A DNA stretch of 41,342 nt from an uncultured Muribaculaceae bacterium (lineage in GTDB: Bacteria > Bacteroidota > Bacteroidia > Bacteroidales > Muribaculaceae), in NCBI GenBank assembly GCA_934590135.1, contig CAKTOT010000007.1, positions 1 through 41,342 of the forward strand, in the 5' to 3' direction. Positions 34,892 to 41,342 of the stretch are shown one piece after another. The notes below the pieces were generated by a model. That model did not search any database and had not been told where the DNA came from. It saw only the letters and a program-made list of their open reading frames with translations. A program made the translations under genes and the position numbers. Every line of letters begins with the position of its first letter. Position 1 is the first letter of the stretch.

Positions 34892-36871
34892 ATGATTAAA
34901 CGGACATTATCTTACGCAATATTCATATTGTGCTTTTTTGCCATCGCCCCCAATGCTAACGCTCAAATTTCCGACCCCGTTAAGTGGAATTGGGACGTAA
35001 TCGAAACTGCCGACGGCGGAACCGTGATCATCACCGCAGCTATCCAACCCGGATGGCACATATATGGTTTGGAGAAAGTCAAGAATGGCCCGGTACCGAC
35101 TTCGATTGCCTTTGCAGATATCGATGGGATTACTTTTGGCGAAATAACTTCGGATATAGAGCCTAAGGCCATAATTGATAAGGCATTTGACCTTAAGCTC
35201 AAGGAATGGACCGGAACGGTAACATTTACATGCGATTATCGTCTGAATCGTCCCATATATTCGGCCATTACCGGAACCATTGAATATATGGCATGCCGCG
35301 AAGGTGCCTGCACCCCGCCCAAGCGCATAAATTTCAGCGTAAACATTGGCGGCACGCAGTCTGAATCCACTGTTACAGACAGCGTGAACAATGCTACGAC
35401 AAAGACTTCCACCTCCTTAAATCGCGCGAACAATCCCTCCGATATATGGGCTCCGGTCGATATGGTATCTGCCGATAACGATGTACACGGACAAAATTCC
35501 TCACCATCGTGGCTATCTCTTCTCGTCATGGGATTCTTAGGCGGACTGCTGGCCTTGCTCACTCCTTGCGTATGGCCAATGATTCCAATGACCGTCAGTT
35601 TCTTTCTGAAGCGCACCAAAAGCCGTAGACGTTCCATCACAGATGCTTCGCTTTACGGAATATCCATCATAATCATTTACTTGGTTATGGGCATTGCCAT
35701 AACACTTGCTTTTGGAGCAGGCAAACTCAACGACATCGCTACCAGCGCAGTATTCAATCTCATATTCTTCGCTCTACTTGTCGTTTTTGCCATATCCTTC
35801 TTCGGAGCATTTGATATCAAATTGCCCTCGAAATGGTCCAACAGCATAGACAATAAGGCTGAAACGACAACCGGAATCCTAAGTATATTCTTCATGGCCT
35901 TTACATTGGTTCTGGTCTCCTTTTCGTGCACTGGACCCATCATCGGTACTCTATTGGTCGAGGCCGCCACACAGGGTAACATTGTCGGTCCGGCCATAGG
36001 TATGGGCGGATTTGCACTCGGATTAGCCCTGCCATTCTCACTTTTCGCATTTTTCCCCTCGCTGCTTAAGGAAATGCCGAAGTCCGGCGGATGGATGAAT
36101 TCCGTGAAAGTTGTCCTCGGATTCATCGAGCTGATACTTTCGCTCAAATTTCTCTCCGTGGCCGACCTCGCATACGGATGGCGCATACTCGATCGCGAAG
36201 TATTTGTCGCTATCTGGATTGTATTGTTCATTCTTCTTGGAATGTATCTGATAGGCAAACTACGATTTGCACACGATGCGCCCAAAGCACACACAAGCGT
36301 CGGGTCATTCTTCCTGGCGGTAATATCGTTCTCTTTTGCAGTGTATTTGCTGCCCGGACTATGGGGCGCACCGCTCAAGAGTATCAGTGCCTTTGCCCCA
36401 CCATTGTCTACCCAAGATTTCAATCTTTACGGAGGCCAATTCAAGGAATTCCACGATTATGACGAAGGTATGCGTTACGCCGCCGAGAATAACAAGCCCG
36501 TACTCCTTGACTTCTCCGGATATGCCTGCGTCAATTGTCGCAAGATGGAGGGTGCCGTATTCGACACTGACCAAGTACGCAAGGTCATAGAAGACAACTA
36601 TGTACTCATCAAACTTATGGTGGACGAAAAAACCTCTCTACCCCAGTCATACACAGTACAAGAGAATGGTCGAGAGATTACTATATCTACCATAGGCGAA
36701 AAATGGGCGTATCTCCAACGCCACAAGTTTAATATCAATTCGCAGCCCTATTACGTCCTTCTTGACAGCCGCGATGGTTCCCCTTTGGCTCAAGCTCGCA
36801 GTTACGACGAGGACATTGCCGCTTTCATCTCTTGGCTTGATAAAGGACTTGAGAATTTCAAAGAAAAATAA
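34892..36871 (+). CDS. dsbD: Thiol:disulfide interchange protein DsbD
   Basis: DsbD moves electrons from cytoplasmic thioredoxin across the inner membrane to periplasmic substrates. In 659 residues: signal peptide (1-24, NANAQ), alpha domain with CREGAC (C135/C140) then TPPKR, a membrane domain of about eight helices with Cys in LLTPCVWPMIPM (C226) and VSFSCTGPIIGTL (C346), and a C-terminal thioredoxin-like gamma domain with CVNC (C546/C549). All six redox Cys expected are present. I chose the ATG at 34892 because a signal peptide follows directly; an in-frame TTG at 34850 would add 14 residues before it. It is downstream of trxB and of a duplicate of its own alpha domain. mazG follows after 19 bases. 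Confidence 0.95.
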   Translation: MIKRTLSYAIFILCFFAIAPNANAQISDPVKWNWDVIETADGGTVIITAAIQPGWHIYGLEKVKNGPVPTSIAFADIDGITFGEITSDIEPKAIIDKAFDLKLKEWTGTVTFTCDYRLNRPIYSAITGTIEYMACREGACTPPKRINFSVNIGGTQSESTVTDSVNNATTKTSTSLNRANNPSDIWAPVDMVSADNDVHGQNSSPSWLSLLVMGFLGGLLALLTPCVWPMIPMTVSFFLKRTKSRRRSITDASLYGISIIIIYLVMGIAITLAFGAGKLNDIATSAVFNLIFFALLVVFAISFFGAFDIKLPSKWSNSIDNKAETTTGILSIFFMAFTLVLVSFSCTGPIIGTLLVEAATQGNIVGPAIGMGGFALGLALPFSLFAFFPSLLKEMPKSGGWMNSVKVVLGFIELILSLKFLSVADLAYGWRILDREVFVAIWIVLFILLGMYLIGKLRFAHDAPKAHTSVGSFFLAVISFSFAVYLLPGLWGAPLKSISAFAPPLSTQDFNLYGGQFKEFHDYDEGMRYAAENNKPVLLDFSGYACVNCRKMEGAVFDTDQVRKVIEDNYVLIKLMVDEKTSLPQSYTVQENGREITISTIGEKWAYLQRHKFNINSQPYYVLLDSRDGSPLAQARSYDEDIAAFISWLDKGLENFKEK

Positions 36872-36890
36872 AGTAAAACAGCTATATACA

Positions 36891-37679
36891 ATGTCACATA
36901 CTCGACAAGAAAAGCTCGAAGCCCTCGGACGTGTCATGGACACACTTGACATACTACGTATCAAGTGTCCTTGGGACGCCAAACAGACCAACCAAAGCCT
37001 ACGCCCTAACACCATCGAAGAGACCTACGAACTGGCGCAGGCACTGCTCGAAGACGACAATCCGAACATCAAAAAGGAGCTCGGTGATGTACTGCTGCAT
37101 ATTTTGTTTTATGCCAAGATTGGCGATGAGCAAGGACAATTCGATATCGCCGATGTCGCCGATGCCCTCAATCATAAGCTAATTTTCCGCCATCCACACG
37201 TATTCGGCGAAGTACACGTGGACAATGCTCACGATGTGGAACAAAACTGGGAGCAGATCAAACTTAAGGAAAAGGACGGAAACCACACGGCATTAGCCGG
37301 AGTACCCAAGGCCTTGCCGGCACTTGTTAAGGCATTCCGCATCCAAGAAAAGGCCGCTAACGTTGGCTTCGATTGGGAGAAAATAGAGCAAGTATGGGAT
37401 AAGGTTGCCGAAGAAACCTCCGAAGTGCAACAGGCTGTAACAAAAGGCGTTCAGGAAGACATTGAAGGCGAATTCGGCGACCTGATGTTCGCTATAATTA
37501 ATGCGTCACGTTTGTATAAGGTTAATCCCGAAAACGCGCTCGAACGCACCAACCGCAAGTTTATCGCTCGATTCAACTATATCGAACAACGCGCTCGCGA
37601 ACTCGGCATTGCGCTCAAGGATATGACCCTTGCGCAGATGGACGCCTTGTGGGACGCAGCCAAAGCCAAAGGTCTGTGA
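36891..37679 (+). CDS. mazG: Nucleoside triphosphate pyrophosphohydrolase MazG
   Basis: MazG hydrolyses (d)NTPs to monophosphates and pyrophosphate, clearing aberrant nucleotides. It has 262 residues with two MazG repeats. The N-terminal one carries CPWDAKQT and the metal motif EETYELAQAL...KELGDVLLH (ExxE...ExxD). The C-terminal one has EETSEVQQAV...EGEFGDLMFAI. I placed the start at the ATG 36891, as the family begins with the short lead-in to LGRVMDTLDILR; the frame runs open upstream to 36762 only inside dsbD. The stop (TGA) overlaps the topB start by four bases (GTGA), indicating translational coupling. Confidence 0.94.
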   Translation: MSHTRQEKLEALGRVMDTLDILRIKCPWDAKQTNQSLRPNTIEETYELAQALLEDDNPNIKKELGDVLLHILFYAKIGDEQGQFDIADVADALNHKLIFRHPHVFGEVHVDNAHDVEQNWEQIKLKEKDGNHTALAGVPKALPALVKAFRIQEKAANVGFDWEKIEQVWDKVAEETSEVQQAVTKGVQEDIEGEFGDLMFAIINASRLYKVNPENALERTNRKFIARFNYIEQRARELGIALKDMTLAQMDALWDAAKAKGL

Positions 37680-39799
37680 TAGTTTGCATTACGGAGAAAC
37701 CCAGTGTTGCCAGAGACATTGCTCGCCTGCTTGGCGCCGATGCCTCGCGTGATGGCTTTTACGAAGGCAACGGATACTGTGTTACTTGGACCTTCGGGCA
37801 TCTATGCTGCCTTAAGGAGCCGAATGACTATACCGATATGTGGAAGCGCTGGAGCCTCTCGGCTCTGCCTATGGTTCCGTCACGTTTCGGCATAAAACTT
37901 ATCGCCGATAGAGGTATCGAAAAACAATTCAAAGTCATAGACACATTGTTTTCAAAGGCAGACTGCATTATCAACTGCGGTGATGCCGGGCAGGAAGGCG
38001 AGCTGATACAACGCTGGGTAATGCAGAAAGCAGCCGTCAAGTGTCCCGTGCAACGACTCTGGATTTCATCTCTGACAGACGAAGCCATACGTGAGGGATT
38101 TGCACACCTGCGCCCCCAGTCCGATTTCGATAACCTATATTACGCCGGGCTGTCCAGAGCCATAGGCGATTGGTTGTTGGGTATGAACGCGACACGGCTA
38201 TACACGCTCAAATATAGTAACCGAACCGACCACAATGTCCTATCCATAGGTCGTGTACAAACCCCGACATTGGCGATTATCGTCGAGCGCCAACGCGCCA
38301 TAGACAATTTCAAGCCTACCGACTCATGGGAACTTGCCACACGGTATCGTAACACTGTGTTTACTTCTACAGGCGATAGATACGACAATGCAGAGGCCGC
38401 CAACGCTGAAGCCGAAGCCATACGGAATACCCCATTGGCCATCGATGATATAACCCAAAAGACCGGACGCGAAGCTCCCAAAAGGCTATTCGACCTCACC
38501 TCACTGCAAGTCGAATGTAACAAAAAATGGGGATGGTCGGCCGACCGAACGCTCCAGCTCATTCAATCACTATACGAGAAAAAAGTCACCACATATCCGC
38601 GCGTAGACACCACATACCTCAGTGAGGACTTGCACGCCAAGATTCCGGATATACTACGCCAAATGACACCTTACGCTAACTTTACTGCGCCGGTACTGGC
38701 TCGCAAAATACCCAAAAGCAAGCGTATATTTGACAACTCGAAAGTCACCGACCACCATGCCATTATCCCCACCGGGCAGTCCCCGAAGACTCTCGTAGGC
38801 GACGAACGGCTTATGTACCATCTTATAGCCTTGCGGTTTATTGCTGCTTTTTATCCCGATTGTGTATTTGAGCAGACAACTGTCAATGCTCATGCGGGCA
38901 AGCACAAATTCAAGGCCACAGGCCGTGTCATACTCGAACAAGGCTGGAAAATTCTCTTCCCGTCCAAGGACAAGAATCAATCCGGCACTTCCGACGAGCT
39001 GCATGACCGAGAGGATGCCGAAGAAGATAACGACAACAAAACACTACCCACCTTCACTGCGGGCGAAAGCGGACCACACACTCCTTTCGTCAATAAAAGA
39101 ACTACACAGCCACCCAAGCCTTTCACCGAAGGCACATTGCTGCGTGCTATGGAAAGCGCCGGCAAAAGTATCGAAGACGAAACGCTACGCGAAGCTATGA
39201 AGGCTAACGGCATCGGGCGTCCGTCCACACGCTCGGCCATCATTGAGACATTATTCAAGCGTCAATACATAAAACGATTACGCGGCAAAACACTGGCGCC
39301 GACAAGCACCGGCATTGCCTTAATAGACACCATCAAAGACCCATTGCTGAAAAGCGCTAAGCTCACCGGCATTTGGGAAAATCGCCTTCGTATGATTGAA
39401 CGCGGCGAGTTCAGCGCAACCGATTTTGTCAACGATCTCAAAGCACAAGTCAATGAAATAGTCATCACCGTGCTTTCGGACAATAGCGGCAATCACATCG
39501 CCGTCGAAAAAGCCCCGACAAAGACGCGCAAAACGCGTACAGCCAAAGGCGATAACTCCAAACCGAAGAAGGAGTCTACAAAAAAGATCGTCAAAGCGCC
39601 ATCGACTACGCCAACGTCTATCGAACAGATTGTATGTCCCAAGTGTCATAAAGGACACTTGCTCAAAGGTCGTACAGCCTACGGATGCAGTCGCTATGCC
39701 GAAGGATGCAACTTTATACTACCCTTTACTCAGTATCCGGCGACACTTTCTCCGGCACAACTGGCTGCAATGCTGAACAGAATCAAAGATACCCAATGA
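37676..39799 (+). CDS. topB: DNA topoisomerase III (type IA)
   Basis: TopB decatenates DNA by passing a strand through a transient single-strand break. It has 707 residues. The Toprim domain opens with CITEKPSVARDIA, and its second metal motif reads GDAGQEGELIQRW, where DxD is D-A-G. The active-site Tyr is in TTYPRVDTTYLSE, and SIGRVQTPTLAIIVER is the other family signature. The C-terminal part has a Lys-rich linker and a zinc ribbon (CPKC...CSRYAEGC). I chose the GTG at 37676, overlapping the mazG stop as GTGA, because the family starts at the valine/methionine before IVCI; the frame extends to a GTG at 37649. Its TGA overlaps the ATG of the following small gene. Nothing indicates a mobile element, so it is probably the chromosomal copy. 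Confidence 0.93.
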   Translation: MIVCITEKPSVARDIARLLGADASRDGFYEGNGYCVTWTFGHLCCLKEPNDYTDMWKRWSLSALPMVPSRFGIKLIADRGIEKQFKVIDTLFSKADCIINCGDAGQEGELIQRWVMQKAAVKCPVQRLWISSLTDEAIREGFAHLRPQSDFDNLYYAGLSRAIGDWLLGMNATRLYTLKYSNRTDHNVLSIGRVQTPTLAIIVERQRAIDNFKPTDSWELATRYRNTVFTSTGDRYDNAEAANAEAEAIRNTPLAIDDITQKTGREAPKRLFDLTSLQVECNKKWGWSADRTLQLIQSLYEKKVTTYPRVDTTYLSEDLHAKIPDILRQMTPYANFTAPVLARKIPKSKRIFDNSKVTDHHAIIPTGQSPKTLVGDERLMYHLIALRFIAAFYPDCVFEQTTVNAHAGKHKFKATGRVILEQGWKILFPSKDKNQSGTSDELHDREDAEEDNDNKTLPTFTAGESGPHTPFVNKRTTQPPKPFTEGTLLRAMESAGKSIEDETLREAMKANGIGRPSTRSAIIETLFKRQYIKRLRGKTLAPTSTGIALIDTIKDPLLKSAKLTGIWENRLRMIERGEFSATDFVNDLKAQVNEIVITVLSDNSGNHIAVEKAPTKTRKTRTAKGDNSKPKKESTKKIVKAPSTTPTSIEQIVCPKCHKGHLLKGRTAYGCSRYAEGCNFILPFTQYPATLSPAQLAAMLNRIKDTQ

Positions 39800-40035
39800 C
39801 AGTGCAAGATGTCATAGTTCTAATCATCGTTACATTCGCCGTGATGTATTTCATCGTCCGCATAGCTCGAAGTATCCGTCGCGGCTCATGCCCTTCGTGC
39901 CCTCACGACAAAGACGGCGATGCAATTAATAGTACCGCCGCCAACTGCCGTGGATTAGACACGTGTAGCGGATGTCCGTTACACGACTCTTGCCATAAAA
40001 CTGAGTTCTTCGGTTCAAAGGATCAAAAAAAATAG
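39796..40035 (+). CDS. Small Cys-rich single-pass membrane protein
   Basis: A 79-residue protein with one N-terminal membrane helix (about residues 5-24), a basic patch (RIARSIRR), then a Cys-rich tail: CPSC, then CRGLDTCSGC and HDSC. I count six Cys in the last 50 residues. The layout (one helix, then Cys-rich tail) resembles the FeoB-associated Cys-rich membrane proteins, although here the gene is far from feoAB. The ATG overlaps the topB stop by four bases (ATGA), and a terminator follows. The frame is open upstream to 39685 inside topB, but the ATG at 39796 is right by position and helix. A metal- or redox-binding role is inferred. Confidence 0.75.
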   Translation: MTVQDVIVLIIVTFAVMYFIVRIARSIRRGSCPSCPHDKDGDAINSTAANCRGLDTCSGCPLHDSCHKTEFFGSKDQKK

Positions 40036-40072
40036 CGAGAACGTCTACTCATTTCGAGTAAGCGCTCTCGCT
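40034..40072 (+). terminator. Terminator after the topB unit
   Basis: Arms 40034-40050 and 40056-40072 pair with three non-Watson-Crick or mismatched positions around ATTTC. The outer AGCGAGA and inner TACTC pair perfectly with TCTCGCT and GAGTA. TTATTATT follows. This ends the mazG-topB-small-gene unit. Confidence 0.7.
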
Positions 40073-40175
40073 TTATTATTGTCTGATCGATAACGTCCGA
40101 CTTATACATTAATACTCGGAAACCTATGTTTCGAGACTGACTCGTCGTTTCGCATTGTCGGTTCAGACTTGATTA

Positions 40176-41342
40176 TCAATTGCGGAAACTCAGTTCGCCG
40201 TCAGCGTCCACGTCTATCACAATAGGACGCTCCTTGTCAACCTTCTGAGCCAATATATCCTTGCTCAGACGATTAAGAATCTGACGATGTATAACGCGCT
40301 TGACGGGGCGTGCACCGAATTCAGGGTCAAAGCCTTCATCGGCAAGCAACGATATAGCCTTGGGCGTGTACTCCAAGGTGATGCCGTTAGGCGCAAGCAT
40401 CTTCTGAATAGACTTCATTTGCAGTTCTACAATCTGCTCAATCTCCTTGCGATCAAGCGGTGTAAACATAATGATTTCGTCTATACGATTCAGGAATTCG
40501 GGACGTATATTCTCTTTGAGCATTTCCAATACCTGTGCTTTTGTAGACTCAATGGTCTGCTCTCGATTGGCATCGGTTATCTTCGAAAAGTTATCACGTA
40601 TCAGAGCCGAACCCATATTCGAGGTCATGATGATGATGGTATTCTTGAAGTTGACAACTCGACCTTTGTTGTCGGTCAAACGACCGTCGTCAAGCACCTG
40701 CAACAAGATGTTAAACACATCGGGATGAGCCTTTTCGATTTCGTCGAACAAGACAACCGAATACGGTTTGCGTCGTACGGCTTCGGTCAGCTGACCGCCT
40801 TCATCGTAGCCAACGTATCCCGGAGGCGCTCCGACAAGACGGCTCACCGAATGTTTCTCCTGATACTCGGACATATCGATACGGGTCATCATATTCTCGT
40901 CATCAAAGAGGTAGTCGGCCAAAGCCTTTGCCAATTCGGTCTTACCTACACCGGTAGTGCCTAAGAAGATAAACGAACCGATAGGACGCTTAGGGTCGCT
41001 AAGGCCTGCGCGGCTACGTCGAACGGCATCGGCCACGGCGCTTATTGCAGCATCTTGGCCCACCACACGCTTGTGAAGTTCATCCTCAAGTAGCAGTAGT
41101 TTGGTACGTTCGCTTTGTACCATCTTGCTGACAGGTATTCCCGTCCAACGACTTACCACATCGGCAATGTCATCTGCATCAACTTCTTCCTTGATGAGAG
41201 CTTTCTCACCTTGCATAGCTTTCAGCTGAGCCTGAATGCTTACATTCTCATCTTCCTTTTGTTTGATGGTTCCGTAACGGATCTCGGCTACGCGTGCATA
41301 GTCACCTTCACGTTCGGCTTTTTCAGCGTCAAAGTTGAGCTG
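40176..41342 (-). CDS. clpB: ATP-dependent chaperone ClpB, C-terminal part
   Basis: This is the last 388 codons of ClpB, the hexameric AAA+ disaggregase that works with DnaK to rescue aggregated proteins. The gene runs off the right edge; the frame is open to 41342, and the Met at 41216 is internal. Visible parts: the end of the coiled-coil middle domain (about 41250-41342), then the second AAA+ module with TGIPVSKM, Walker A GTTGVGKTELAKAL, the pore-loop-like GAPPGYVGYDEGG, Walker B VVLFDEIEKAH, sensor TSNMGS, RPEFLNRIDE and GARPVKRVIHR. It ends with a short hydrophilic tail. It is convergent with the topB unit. Confidence 0.95.
   Translation of the reverse strand, partial: QLNFDAEKAEREGDYARVAEIRYGTIKQKEDENVSIQAQLKAMQGEKALIKEEVDADDIADVVSRWTGIPVSKMVQSERTKLLLLEDELHKRVVGQDAAISAVADAVRRSRAGLSDPKRPIGSFIFLGTTGVGKTELAKALADYLFDDENMMTRIDMSEYQEKHSVSRLVGAPPGYVGYDEGGQLTEAVRRKPYSVVLFDEIEKAHPDVFNILLQVLDDGRLTDNKGRVVNFKNTIIIMTSNMGSALIRDNFSKITDANREQTIESTKAQVLEMLKENIRPEFLNRIDEIIMFTPLDRKEIEQIVELQMKSIQKMLAPNGITLEYTPKAISLLADEGFDPEFGARPVKRVIHRQILNRLSKDILAQKVDKERPIVIDVDADGELSFRN

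Noticed and set aside
35677..36423. 248-codon minus-strand frame inside dsbD
   Set aside because: Antisense to the DsbD membrane domain and without any domain or signal.
36762..36890. Upstream extension of mazG
   Set aside because: It is inside the end of dsbD in another frame; the family's N-terminus begins at the ATG 36891.
40287..40964. 225-codon plus-strand frame inside clpB
   Set aside because: It lies antisense to the well-conserved second AAA+ module and has no motif of its own; it is a shadow frame.
1..41342. tRNA, rRNA, CRISPR, insertion sequence, phage or conjugative genes
   Set aside because: I looked for cloverleaf arms, spaced direct repeats, transposase or relaxase motifs and terminal inverted repeats and saw none. 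The topB gene alone does not indicate a conjugative element.

Overview
The window looks like a stretch of chromosome from a Bacteroidales bacterium, possibly Muribaculaceae-like. The evidence is: a class III fructose-1,6-bisphosphatase, a fused FeoA-FeoB, a THUMP-like methyltransferase, a BspA-type leucine-rich-repeat protein, the ftsK-lolA-trxB order, no convincing Shine-Dalgarno sequences, and several promoters of the Bacteroidetes form (-33 TTTG, -7 TAnnTTTG). The family assignment is an inference. I see no tRNA, rRNA, CRISPR array, insertion sequence or phage gene. Almost everything is core metabolism or maintenance, and I found no clearly new multi-gene system.

Layout. Positions 1-1486 (+) hold the end of kdsB and an overlapping M16-family protein that lacks the zinc motif. 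A perfect bidirectional hairpin (1511-1554) separates them from fbp (-). A THUMP-like methyltransferase (+) diverges from fbp. Then comes a minus-strand block read right to left: an LRR protein (11671-12642), lon, uvrA, a Yip1-like membrane protein and smpB. The 550 bases between the LRR gene and feoAB hold no clear gene, but they carry a good minus-strand promoter and a stop-poor stretch that may be a repeated leader.

From 13193 to 40035 every gene is on the plus strand. In order: a metal block (feoAB, a Fur-family regulator, a P1B-type Zn/Cd ATPase); a putrescine block (small acidic protein, agmatine deiminase, N-carbamoylputrescine amidase); an envelope block (two-helix membrane protein, PstS-like lipoprotein, TPR protein); a RelA/SpoT homolog with a ruined hydrolase site and an overlapping lipoprotein; a possible broken fur-like gene; dedA and rpe; ftsK, lolA and trxB; an Arg/Tyr heptad-repeat secreted protein; a stand-alone DsbD alpha domain and full-length DsbD; then mazG, topB and a Cys-rich one-helix protein joined by 4-base overlaps. 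The window ends inside clpB (-).

How they work together. TrxB supplies electrons to thioredoxin, and DsbD carries reducing power across the inner membrane, so 32695-36871 reads as a thiol-redox region with an unexplained secreted helical protein inside it. FeoAB, Fur and the ATPase import ferrous iron, sense metal and export Zn/Cd. AguA and AguB make putrescine from agmatine. The best leads for follow-up are the RSH protein with lost hydrolase residues, the heptad-repeat protein, the duplicated DsbD alpha domain, the Fur-like remnant and the odd leader of the LRR gene.
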